From: Diospyros lotus | Taxonomy: Eukaryota > Streptophyta > Magnoliopsida > Ericales > Ebenaceae | Assembly: GCF_014633365.1 (NCBI RefSeq) | Contig: NC_068349.1 | Location: 24,008,753 to 24,072,752 of the forward strand | Reading direction: 5' to 3' | DNA: 64,000 bases | Shown: positions 1 to 9,845 of the stretch, in pieces | Numbering within the stretch: the stretch's first letter is position 1 | How the letters are laid out: each line of letters begins with the position of its first letter | Translations under genes and position numbers: made by a program | Notes under the pieces: model-generated | Databases searched by the model: none | What the model saw: only the letters and a program-made list of their open reading frames with translations | Told to the model about the DNA's origin: nothing

Positions 1-831
1 AATTAGAGAAATGTAGATGAACAATGAATTAAAGTTACAGAATGAAAAGAACAGAAAGGAAAACTGCAGAATGTAAGTAACTGAAATGAAGAACATTGGA
101 ACAACATGAAGAAACAAAAAAACTACTGGAATTTAAGAACAAAAAGAAAGGAATAGAATAGTGTGCTTTTCCCCTTATTCTAGTTAAAATGGTGGATGGG
201 GATCTCTTTTTCTTCTTGATACTCTAGTCTATTTATAAGCCACTGGCAAAAAAAACTTTTCAAATCTCCCGACAATCTTCTGAGACATTCTGCATATTGC
301 TTTTGTCCGTTCTCTGTCAAATTTCGCGTGCTGTCTTGAAATGGCTTTATGAGGCATGCAGGCGCGTGATCTGCTTAGTGCAATTTCTTGTGTATGTGAT
401 CACACCTTAACTGTTGTGCGCCTGCTATTCCACGAGCTGGGCTTCTTCAATTCTCCAATTGCATTTGGGCTTCAATTTCTTCAATTTTAACTTTAATGCA
501 CGTGGGCCCCCAATTTGACAATAACCCAAGTAGTCCACTGCTTCACGTGTCTTCAATTCAAATTCAATTGTATTAGTATATTTTAATATATATATATATA
601 GCATGTCCAATTTAATATCATGTATTATAATATATATTTGTATGTACTTGTCACGCATGTTTTGAATATATATGTACTATAAATATTATATTTATTTTAT
701 TTTATTATTATTATATATATTTGAGAAATCAACATCTAATCATGAAAGGCATATAAATATTCAATTAAATCCAATTTCAAGGTCAAAATAGGGGTGAAAG
801 TATAATAAAATTTTGACATTTTTGAGCATCA
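1..831 (-). mobile_element. Partial LTR P, cut by the window start, inserted in gag of element A
   Basis: AT-rich LTR-like sequence that ends in GAGCATCA at 831 and abruptly interrupts the gag reading frame of element A. It resembles K (40360-42108) in layout: A-rich adenine runs on the left, then a segment around 430-500 with CTTCAATT and GTGGGCCCCCAATTTG, then a TA-rich tract and an ATCA terminus. The left end lies outside the window, so the target duplication cannot be tested; the flank to match would be ATCAG (832-836). The short open frame at 425-658 is AT-rich and has no recognisable domain. Orientation is inferred from similarity to K and J. Confidence 0.6.
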
Positions 832-1079
832 ATCAGAGCTCGAGGGGTAACTCGATCTATTAGCTGCACCCCTTGCATATAAGTTACCATGTTTTCCATG
901 ACTCGCTCCATTCGGTCCATGCGAGTTCCACCGTTCTGGTTTCCTCTTTGGAATGGGTTGTCTTGGGGGGTTTCCGATGTCTCCTCATGGGTGTGTTGTG
1001 ACTCTTCTTCCCGGGTAACACTCCCACGATGGTTTGGAGTAGCTAGTTCAAATCTTCGGGAGCATTGGGTATTCACCAT
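832..1079 (-). pseudogene. gypsy gag N-terminus (element A), truncated
   Basis: This is the first roughly 80 codons of a Ty3/gypsy gag on the minus strand. It starts MVNTQCSRRF and includes a low-complexity Gln/Asn/Gly stretch followed by the MDRMERVMENM helix that commonly precedes the gag core in plant chromoviruses. Gag would form the virus-like particle in the cytoplasm. The frame is cut at 831 by LTR P, and the rest of gag-pol lies beyond the left edge of the window. The start codon at 1079 follows a leader that runs back to the PBS and 5' LTR at 2298-4377, so position and orientation fit. Assignment rests on element structure plus this short motif, not on a complete domain. Confidence 0.6.
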
Positions 1080-2297
1080 CTGAAATAGCCATACCCAAAA
1101 TCATGAGGTTAATATTTAAACCTTAACAGTAAAATCATCATTCATAACCATCTAGAAAAACTCAAAAATCATAAATTTCCCAACATCCTCGACCTTTGTG
1201 AACCTAGCTAAGTTTTCAACTTTCTCAACTCATGTGAACCTTGTTGGTCACCAATCCAACAAATTCTGAACATCTATACCCCCAAAATTTGTATACGGAT
1301 TTCATGAACTAGGTGCCCGCTAGACCTTTATCAAGTTCATAACCTTGGTTTGGATAATCTCCAAAACCCAAAATTTTGTAAAACAATTAGAAAAAAAAAT
1401 AGTTTCCCAAGAGCTTGTTATCCTCCAAAATCCTCAAAACACCTACAAAACATTTGTTAATTCTAACAAATCGTATACTATTATATCCTCAAAAATCCAG
1501 TCGATCTCCAACATCTCATCTAGAGGCTTCTTCTTCTCGGATACTTACAAGTCACGTATCTCCCAAACAACCACAACCCAGAGTCCTCGAGATTCTAAAA
1601 CTCATTAAACTCCTACAACATATTTGTTAGTACAAGGCCCCAATAAACCATATCTAAAAGTACTAACTATAAACTCATTCGTCTTCTTCTATCAATCCAC
1701 ATATGAGAAGGTCTCCAAAGGTCTCGTGCATTACTCAAGATGATAGCAAGGTGTTTTAGTCCACCGAATGATAAGAATACTTTATTTGTACCTCATCCCT
1801 TGCTTACTCACCCGCTGGACCTTACCATAGTCATCAGGAACAACCTCAAATGCCATGTAACCCATCCTGTCACCAAAGCCCCAAAGATTAGAAACATCAA
1901 TTAAAACTTCTCATTTTACCTTTTTACCTTCTAGGATCCCCGAAATAACCATATAATCTATCCTATCATCAAGGAATCCAAAAATTAGTAGCATTGGATA
2001 GGCACCATATCTTACTATCTTATCCTATTTGTACACATATGCATATGTGTTACAACAACATCTCATCTCACTATACAGTCCCTACCCTTCCAACAACAAA
2101 ATTTGTTATTTTCTTGGTCTTAGACTCAAGTAGAGGTGCAAGGGCTCGCTTCTCGGATATCTCTATGGAATCCGTTATTCCATCAGGCATGTCTCCAACA
2201 CCCTAGTTTCTAGATATCTCGACCCATACCTGCTGTCAACCAAAAATATCATCGAGGTTAGTTATACCAAAATCCAAATCAAGACCATAAAAATCTA
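1080..2297 (-). mobile_element. Untranslated leader of element A
   Basis: About 1.2 kb of AT-rich sequence between the PBS and the gag start of element A. It has no credible open frame and many stops in all frames; short plus-strand frames at 1345-1608 and 1994-2206 show no motif. Long leaders of this kind are usual in plant gypsy elements and may carry dimerisation or packaging signals, but none can be pointed to here. Confidence 0.5.
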
Positions 2298-2310
2298 GCT
2301 CTGATACCAA
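2298..2310 (-). other. Primer binding site of element A (initiator tRNA-Met type)
   Basis: The reverse complement reads TTGGTATCAGAGC, the standard plant LTR-retrotransposon site complementary to the 3' end of initiator tRNA-Met. It sits one base from the LTR edge at 2312, which fixes element A on the minus strand and identifies 2312-4377 as its 5' LTR. Confidence 0.9.
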
Positions 2311-3839
2311 CTGTAACGCCCCACTTTTCCAAATATGAAATAACTTGAAATATAATTAAGACATCACCTACAGGCGTTATGGAAACCCTTACCAACGGAA
2401 GCATTGGATCGAACCTGCAAGCTTAACCAAAGCTAAATAAAGGGGTTTCCACTAGATTTTCTTTACAAGTACAAGAAATGTAAAAGACTCTCAATACTCC
2501 AGAAAGACACAACTTATTGCTATAGTACAACTGTAGGGCACCCTTTTATTACAAACTTGAGTACCCTAGTTGCTATTCACAATATATTACTTAGGTTACA
2601 AGCGTACATAATGAAACCAAAATTCCAAAGCTAGCGAAGCTCTGTCTCCTTGCCCACGATTTGATCTGGAACCTGAAACACTTGATACTTCTAATAAAGC
2701 TGGGACGTTGAATGTCCCAGGGGTATGAAACACCCGAGTTAGACAATTACATCTAACTGAGTGGTAAGAAAGAAAGAAACAGCGCATGCAAGAGCGAAAT
2801 GCGATACAATAGGAAGTCTCCCCGAGTCACCATCATCCTTGCCGGCACTTGTGTGAAACACCTCAGCCCTACCTGTAGGCACGTGATCGTGGTCTAACCC
2901 CTCATGCCTCACCTCTAGGCATGGCCCCACCTGTAGGCACTGGATTGCCCCTTCCTCGATCATCGTGATGCTTTTCCAACAAGCAGCCAACCATCATATA
3001 CAAGTTCCTGACCCACCAATAGCAACTATCACCAAATAACATGTTGAAGATAAAGCAGAAGGAATATGTACAAACTAAGGAATATCAAGTAGGCACGACC
3101 CCACTTGTAGGCAATGTGCACAAACCAAGGAAAATATGATGTGCAAACCACAAGCTACGTGCAAGAGTAGTCATGTTTGATCCCATCGACGAACCACAAC
3201 AACAAACTCAGTGATGCAAGCAAAATAGGAAAGAAATGGTCGAAAGTAAAGAAACATGAGATGTAAGCAACAACCATCCACAAGTGGAAACCAAGAGTGA
3301 TCAATATGAATCAAGGAGCATGCATAAGAACCACTCACCTTGATCGTTTTCCCTTCGATAGCACTGTTCACAACCCAGTTTTGAGCACTAGGGGCTGTTT
3401 CTACATAAATCACGCATTTTAGTGAACCGAACATTAAATATTTTTACATAGGATTGTAGATAATTAAAATAGTAGAATTATGGTGAAAATTTCAAGTTAA
3501 ACGGAGGCCTGACGCGCCCTCACGCGCCCCCAGAATAGTGGCCACGCGCCTCCTTCTTCCTTGTTACGGATTTTGCAACCTAAAATTAAAAATGTTATAA
3601 CTTGCTCATTTTTGCTCTAATTCGCTCTCCGTTTGAACCTACGGACTCCCCTTTTTCGTAATCTACGACCCTATGGAAAGAGAACCAACTTAACTCTTCG
3701 ATTTTCTCACTGCTTCGATTGATTTCCAATGAGGTGTCTCTACCCTTCCTCCTCCTTGCTTTCTTTGATTTCTTTCTTCTCCTTGTTGCACTTCTTCTCT
3801 TGCTATATTCTAGCTTCATGTGAGTCTCTCCCCCTCCTC

Positions 3840-3848
3840 TTTATATAG
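3840..3848 (-). promoter_or_regulatory. Candidate TATA box, LTR A
   Basis: On the minus strand this reads CTATATAAA, set in a GC-mixed context in the middle of the LTR, as expected for the U3 promoter of a gypsy element. It is a motif match only; no transcription start can be shown. Confidence 0.4.
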
Positions 3849-4070
3849 TCTCTTAAGTTCCCAAATCTCAAGATATCACTTAGCCTTTAAGTCACCCCAT
3901 TTTTCTTCCCAAGCCATCATTACGACCTTTGAATTATCCCTTTGATTTTATCTTTCAATTCAAGTTTTCATTTCCTTCCAATCCCAAGCCTCTAAATCTC
4001 ATCTTCATGTGACTTCTAAGATAAGAATCCATTATGGCCATTATCTCTTCCTTTCCAAGCCAATCTTATT

Positions 4071-4221
4071 CTTCCAAGCTAAGCCACCTTAAGACTTTTG
4101 GGGTAAAATTCATTATTATAACTTCCAAGCTAAGCCACCTTAAGACTTTTGGGGTAAAATTCATTATTACAACTTCCAAGCTAAGCCACCTTAATACTTT
4201 TGGGGAAAAATTCCCAAATCC
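4071..4221. repeat. 51-bp tandem repeat, about 3 copies
   Basis: The phrase CTTCCAAGCTAAGCCACCTT recurs at 4071, 4122 and 4173, a period of exactly 51 bp, with few differences. Because 51 is a multiple of three, it gives a 17-residue repeat in a plus-strand open frame (4034-4300). That frame is a by-product of the repeat and not a gene. The repeat lies inside LTR A. Confidence 0.9.
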
Positions 4222-4377
4222 AATCCTATTTCTCCAAGTCATGTCTTCTAGGACAAGGAATCATCATTGCAATCATTCCCTTATTACATTAATGCCCTGA
4301 ATCAAAATACCATTCATTTTGCTACTATAATTTCCATTACAACATCCAAGCTTTATATCAAGTTTCGGGGTATTACA

Positions 4378-4591
4378 GTGTTGCTATCTAGTAAGGATTC
4401 CAACCTCTACATCGGCCTTCATAGTGTTGTAAGGTATATATACTAAACCCCCTATGGATTAGTTTAGTCCTCCATTGCATATGGTCATTGGAAATGGGTC
4501 TTGAAGGTGTTTTTGATGTTTATTTTCGCTACATTTTTAGCGTTTTCAAAAAATGTTTTTGAAAACCAGTTAAACTTGTATTGATACACCA
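4378..4591. other. Unassigned stretch beside copia integrase
   Basis: About 210 bp between LTR A and the first readable copia integrase codons. It is AT-rich and has no motif I can assign. It may be a decayed upstream part of the copia element or an unrelated scrap. Confidence 0.3.
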
Positions 4592-5202
4592 ATGGTTAGC
4601 ATTTCCCTTCAGACACCTCATGCAACACCACATTTAAATGGGATTTCTAAGTGTAGAAATCACACCTTGTTGGACATGGTGAGTTTGATGATTGCTTATA
4701 TAGATTTCCCTATTTTCTTATGGGGGTATGTGCTTCAGACAACGATTTATCTTCTTAATAGGGTTCTGACTAAATCTGTTGAAATGACGCCATATGAGAT
4801 ATGGTACAAGAAAGCTCCCATTCTTAAGCATGTTATGGTCTGGGGTTGTCTAGCTTTTGTAAAGAAGCTGAAATCAAATAAGTTGGAGTCCGACTCTGAA
4901 AAAGGAAGATTTGTAGAGTATCCCAAAGAATTAGTGAGGTACCAATTCTATTTTCCAAGTGATAAGAGAATTCTAGTTAGCAAAGACGCTATATTCTTAG
5001 AGAAAATTCTTAGAAAAAGAGTTTCTTTAAGAAAGTGGCGTTAAGAGGAAGATAGATTTGGAAGAAAGGTCCTCCGAGTCACAAATTATACCTAGTCAAA
5101 AGGTTGAGCCAGTATGTCCGTCAAATGTCATTCTCGAGGCTCTTCATAGGTCTGGTAGAGTACATCTCCCTCTAAAATAATATGGATTTAGTATGGAGGT
5201 GA
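4592..5202 (+). pseudogene. copia integrase C-terminal half (host copia element)
   Basis: The translation carries the Ty1/copia integrase signature: a degraded form of the TPPGTPQLNGVSERRNRTLL block (here HLNGISKCRNHTLLDM), then LWGYVLQTTIYLLNRVLTKS, TPYEIWYKK, VWGCLAFVKKL and a decayed VGYPKE...YYFYNP region. The enzyme would insert cDNA into the chromosome. The catalytic glutamate of the DDE triad, normally in NGVSE, is lysine (NGISK). An in-frame stop ends the long frame at 5044, and related sequence continues to 5202, where solo LTR S1 is inserted. The two upstream catalytic aspartates are not visible. The RT of the same element resumes at 6546. Clearly dead. Confidence 0.85.
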
Positions 5203-5565
5203 TGTAACGCCCAAGATTTTTAAACTGAAATATAATGTAATACTTGGGATTTTTAGCTTCTAATACTTGAGCAAATATGTCCTTTCAAGGGATTATAGAA
5301 GCCTTGAGACAAAGGTTCAGTTTTTGAGCCAGTGGCAAAATCGTAAATATTGAGGTTCGGGTAAAAGTGTAATTTACCTAAAAACCAGGGGTATTAGCGT
5401 AATTAGTCCTTTCTTCGGGGACTAAAATGCAATTAAAAATTGGCCTAGGGACCAAGTTGAAAAGGGTCTAAGTGCAATTACCTGAAAAGTTTGGGCCAAA
5501 GTGTAATTCTTGAAATATTTTTCCTAAGGGCATTTGGGAGATTCAAGAAAAGCCTTATAAATGAT

Positions 5566-5730
5566 TTTAGAGATAAGGATGAAGCCTCATGATGATATTA
5601 GAGATAAGGATGAAGCCTCATGATGATATTAGAGATAAGATGAAGGCTCATGATGACTTTAGAGATAAGATAAGTATTCATGATGACTTTAGAGATAAAG
5701 ATTAAGCTTCATGATGACTTTAAGGATAAG
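5566..5730. repeat. 31-bp minisatellite in solo LTR S1
   Basis: GAGATAAG recurs at 5570, 5601, 5632, 5662 and 5692, and as GGATAAG near 5723. The period is 30-31 bp. Each unit also holds a CATGATGA phrase. About five and a half copies, degrading rightward. Confidence 0.9.
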
Positions 5731-5877
5731 ATTTGATAAGAATGATTGCAGAATATCTTAGAAGATATGGAATGATTAGAGAATATTTTAGAAGATTTGA
5801 AATGATTGGAATATCTTGAAAGATTTAGAAAAGATTTGAAATGATTGTGACTTACTTGGTGACCAAGTTTCCAAGCC

Positions 5878-5886
5878 TATAAATAG
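5878..5886 (+). promoter_or_regulatory. Candidate TATA box, solo LTR S1
   Basis: TATAAATAG lies mid-LTR, about 120 bp upstream of the splice-donor-like AAGGTAAGT. It is a good motif match in the expected place for an LTR promoter; activity cannot be judged. Confidence 0.5.
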
Positions 5887-6545
5887 GGCTCATGGCTAAG
5901 AGTTTCCTCATTCTAAGTTGGGATAAATTCGTGCTAGACGGGAGTGCTTCGAGCTTTTTGTATAGGTGAAGCCTTCAACATTCAAATCTCATCAAACCAA
6001 GTTAAGGTAAGTACATTATGAACTATTTATGATGTTTAAGCATGACCATGAACTATGTTATGTGGTCCCTCATGTTATGTTATGTTCACGCAAGTTTCGG
6101 GATCGGAGCTCGGTAGCGCTACGCACGAGGGTTCTTACCCCTGCAAGTTGGTGGAACCTCTCGTGTCTCCATACGATATGTTATGTTATATCATGACTTG
6201 TTTAAATACATATGATGGTTCTCTTGTACTTACTGAGATTTGCATAATCTCACCCCCCTTATGTTTCCCCCTCCCCCAGGTAAGCATGAATGAGGAGACC
6301 AGGACATGGACGTGGAGCGTGGTGGCTTGTTTAAAAAGGATTTTCAAGAATTTAAGTTTAGTTTCCTTTTGAAACAATGTTTTATAGGGTTGAACTCTGA
6401 TCTTTTCCTATATGTATGCCATAAAGTATGTCTTGGAATTTTATTTGATTTAAAGGAAGTATGATTTTGGTTTTAAGCTCCAGACATTTTTATATGAATA
6501 TTATTATCATTAAGCATGTAAGTAAGTTACGGGTGTCACAGGTGA

Positions 6546-7131
6546 TGCAGGAGATGTTCTTGTATGGCGAGAGTGACCTAGTGGTTGATCTTACCTCATA
6601 CAAAGAAGCGATAAATAATATTAATTCAAGAAATGGTTGGAGGCTATGCAGTCAGAGATGGAAGTTTCCATCAAGATGATGCTAGCCGTTGTCGTGTGTC
6701 ATGATTAGGCGATCTAGTAGATGGATGTAGTCGGCATTCCTGAATTGTTATCTTGAGGAAGATACATTCATGGAACTTTTGTTGGGATTCCAATCAACAG
6801 ATCCTAATTAGGTTTTCCAGCTGAAGAGGTTTGTTTATGGACTCAAATAGGCATCGGGTTCTTGAAATATCTATTTTGATTTTGATATCAAGGAATTTGG
6901 TTTCATAAAAAATCTAGATAAGCCTTGTGTATACAAGAAAGAAAGTGGGAGCCCAAGAGCTTATCTTATCTTGTATATGGATTACATTCTCCTTATGGGG
7001 AATGATGTTGGCATGTTGATGCAAGTTAAGGTTTGGTTGTCCAATAAATTCTCCATGAAAGATTTGGGGGATTTGACCTTTATCTTAGGAATCTGCATCT
7101 ATAGAGATAAAGCGAGGAGATGGATAGGTGT
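6546..7131 (+). pseudogene. copia reverse transcriptase fragment (host copia element)
   Basis: This continues the copia element broken by S1. Readable RT blocks are a decayed YGLKQAS motif (GLK, then a TAG stop, then ASGS), EFGFIKNLDKPCVYKK, LYMDYILLMGND, WLSNKFSMKDLGDLTFILGI and YRDKARRWIGV. RT would copy genomic RNA into cDNA. The YVDD catalytic box is YMDY, so the second aspartate is lost. Several stops and at least one frame change occur before 6970; the open stretch 6971-7131 is the best preserved. The frame is cut at 7132 by the 3' LTR of gypsy element B; the remaining RT and RNase H are not in the window. Relatives are Tork-like plant copia elements, judged by motif wording only. Confidence 0.87.
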
Positions 7132-9098
7132 TGTAACGACCCACCCTTCCCTGGCGTGCCGTTATTCTCAAGATTATTTTTCCATCACCAATTCCTCAAT
7201 ATAAAATCTCCATATATAAATACATTTAGCATTAAACATGAAAAGCTAAGGAATGATAACTTAAACACTTGTAGAAGCTAGAATCAAAACCTGAAAAATA
7301 TCATAATTTCATACAAACACAACCGTACATTACTATTCTCAACAGCTCATAAATTACAATATTCGATAAGGGAAATAACATATAACACTGGGCTTTAAAC
7401 ATAGGGAAAACATGAATTGAAATTAAATTACGCTTTGACCACTCTTTTTCCCTTCTTACTGCTCGATTCACCTGGAATGTGGAATATTCTAGGGATAAAA
7501 GTCCAAATTCTAAGATGAATCTTTTAAGTGAGGGTTAAAAATAAATTTCATAAATGAACGATGCATGGACATAAATAAAGCAACACCCTAGCGTATCTTT
7601 AACTAGCATTCTAGCCCCAACGTGAAACCCTAGGCAGTCATCTCAACAATTCTCACTCTAGGAAAAATCTGTCCCCGGCACGGGAGACTCTTGTGGTTAT
7701 TTCGGTAATTCTCACTTGGGGAAATGCGGCTATGCTACTAGGGCAACATCCCATCCCACCAAAATCAACATGGATGACACAATTATCGATATGCTAAGAA
7801 TATCATGCTCAATGCAATATCACCATTACCGAGGCAATATCAAATGAATATGCATATATATAACAAGATACACATAAATCACATAGACTTAGCAAATCCC
7901 TATTAAATTCCATACTTATTTAGGCAACATATCACATGTAAATTTTGGGGGTAAACCACTCACCTTGCTTTAGCTTCTCAGGCTCCTTGATATGTGTGCC
8001 CTAACCTCAAAACTCGTGTCTTGGCAATTTACTAGCCAAATTTTTGAGAAAATTAATAAAACTCAATTTCTTATTTTTTCAAAAAAAATCCAATTTTTTT
8101 TTCCATTTTTTTCTATTTTTTTTCTTTTTTCCTACCTTCTCACGAGCTGTCACGCACCTGCAGCCACTTGCCAAACGCATGCACCTCACACGCCCGATTT
8201 GTTAGTCATCTTCTCTGTTTGCTTCCTAACCGTCGGCGACTGGTTTTTGGCTCATTCCTTTGCTTTTATTCTTCCCTTTTGGCCAATTCCTTCTCCCGAA
8301 CACAATAGTACCCCTATTGCACAGCAATTCTGGCTGGAACACCCTCGATTTGGCCATTAAACCTTGGCTCCGACGACTTCTCAATTTTCCAGCGAAGCTT
8401 GAAACCACCTCAAATCAACACCAAACTCCTTCAAACTTTCCAAAATGATCTCCACCACTTGGAGAACAAAAGCCCCTGATCAAAACTCTCAAACTTTCCC
8501 TCAATTGCTCGGATTACATGATTTAATTTTATAAAACCCTCGGCCTTACCCTCGACTATTTATAGCCGATTTCTATTGCCTCTTTAGCCAATCCTGGCCT
8601 TGCCTTGAACCGCAAGGTATACCCCTTAGGCCATGATGTCCTAGCCTCTCACAATCGACTGAGATTCAACCCTAACGCTGGCAACCAGTACGGCCATTAA
8701 TTCCCTTGTAGTGTTCCCACTGCCTTTCCTGATTTGCCCTCATTCTTTCAATTTCTTTCACTTTGGCTCTTTTTCCTCAAGTCCTTTGGTTCTCTGAATT
8801 ACACTTGGTTCCACAAACTTTGAGAAATTATATTTTTGCCCCAAAGTCTTGAAAAATTTCTCTTACACCCCAAAATAATTATACTCGAGTCCTTAAGAAA
8901 TTTAGTTCTTAAACTTTACACCTAACTGATCAATTAACTAAGGGAGAACACAACTCATTACCTCATTTCAAATAATCTTATCTAAAGCAAAACATTACCA
9001 TTGACTTCTTCCTCAAGTCGATGGATACTACCCTCAACTGTTAATAATATCATCACCTAAATACCTTAATCACATATTGGTTTTTATAGGAGGTCACA
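7132..9098 (-). mobile_element. 3' LTR of gypsy element B
   Basis: Starts TGTAACGACCC at 7132, directly after the interrupted copia RT. The right edge is put at GGTCACA (about 9098), because the frame downstream is the 3' end of gypsy pol and a TG...CA pairing is then possible; this edge may be off by tens of bases, and no clear polypurine tract marks it. A minus-strand TATA motif sits at 8557-8564. It has T-rich stretches (8060-8135) and short open frames without motifs. The right-hand partner LTR is not in the window, so no duplication can be checked. Confidence 0.65.
8557..8564 (-). promoter_or_regulatory. Candidate TATA box, LTR B
   Basis: The minus strand reads CTATAAATAG, in the same mid-LTR position as in LTRs A and S1. 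Motif match only. Confidence 0.45.
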
Positions 9099-9239
9099 CA
9101 TTCCAAAATAATCAATACCACTCCGTGAGTTTATTCTATAAATATATCATCTATAATCATCTCTTTATTTACAAGATCTTTGGTAAAATTTTTGGAAAAT
9201 TGTGAGAATTCTTTATCCTATTTCTATTTCTTCGAACAA

Positions 9240-9840
9240 CTATGGATATTTCTTCTTAATTGTATCCTCGAGCTCCCATGTTTCTTCCTCTTCTGTGTGA
9301 TTTCTCCGCTGAATCATTACCAAAGGAATTCCTTTATTCCTTAAAACTTGGTCGCGATTATCCAAGATTAGTTTGGGTGATTTCGGATAGGTCAAATTTT
9401 CTTTCAACTCAATTGTTTCCACCCAAATTTCATGGGTCGAATTGGGTATATATTTTCGCAACTGGGACACGTGGAAAACATCATGAATATTGGACAAGCT
9501 GGTTGGAAGCTCTAAACGATAAGCCAGAGGCCCAACTCATTCTATGATCAAATAAGGTCCTATGTATCATGGCTTCAATTTTCCTTTCTTCTCTCCTTAT
9601 ATCGCCAAGTGTTGAGACGATACCTTAAGGTACACATGATCCCTAACTTCAAATTCCAAACCTCATCTCTTCTTATCTGCATATGACTTTTGTTGGCATT
9701 GGGCTGCTCGAATCCTTTCTTAGATTAGCCAAATCTTTTTCGTGGTTTGCTGCACAATCTCAGGTCCCAATATTTGTCTCTCTCCCACCTCAGTCCAACA
9801 AATAGGTGATCGACATTTTCTGCCATATAGAGCCTCGTAA
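9240..9840 (-). pseudogene. gypsy integrase C-terminus with chromodomain (element B)
   Basis: Codons from the end of pol. The order is [15 protein letters not shown] residues near 9840 (decayed), the GPYLI and GPLAYRLELP region, SNIHDVFHVSQLRKY, and a chromodomain-like tail (LILDNRDQVLRNKGIPLVMI, NHTEEEETWELED, KKKYP). The chromodomain of such integrases is thought to guide insertion to methylated heterochromatin. It closely resembles Del/Tekay chromoviruses. The tail, 9240-9497, is open for 85 codons. Upstream it has stops, for example in the GPYLIIE segment. Element C is inserted at 9841-9845 inside the conserved ALYGR codons; the upstream half continues at 22569. Confidence 0.88.
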
Positions 9841-9845
9841 AGTGC

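Larger units (their letters stand above)
2312..4377 (-). mobile_element. 5' LTR of gypsy element A
   Basis: A 2066-bp LTR running on the plus strand from TGTAACGCCCCAC to GGGGTATTACA, with the canonical TG...CA ends. The PBS abuts its left edge. A minus-strand TATA motif lies at 3840-3848. The right flank is GTGTT (4378-4382); its duplicate would lie at the far end of the element, outside the window. The left terminus closely resembles that of H at 30546 (TGTAACACCCCACTTTTCC), so both probably belong to related families. It contains a 51-bp tandem repeat. The pairing 3' LTR is not in the window. Confidence 0.85.
5203..6540 (+). mobile_element. Solo LTR S1 (gypsy type) inserted in copia
   Basis: A 1338-bp solo LTR with TGTAACGCCC and GGGTGTCACA ends, flanked by a perfect 5-bp duplication GGTGA (5198-5202 and 6541-6545). 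Joining the flanks restores the copia pol order (integrase to RT). The plus orientation is supported by TATAAATAG at 5878. A splice-donor-like AAG/GTAAGT lies at 6006/6007 and a pyrimidine-rich tract with CAG at 6271-6279. It is related to G (60872 onward): both share TTTTTAAACT near the start and the AACCAAGTTAAGGTAAGTAC phrase. It contains a 31-bp minisatellite. No internal coding sequence remains, as expected after LTR-LTR recombination. Confidence 0.93.

Noticed and set aside
4034..4300. 88-codon plus-strand frame with an internal 17-residue repeat
   Set aside because: The repeat arises because the LTR tandem unit is 51 bp; no domain, and it lies antisense in LTR A.
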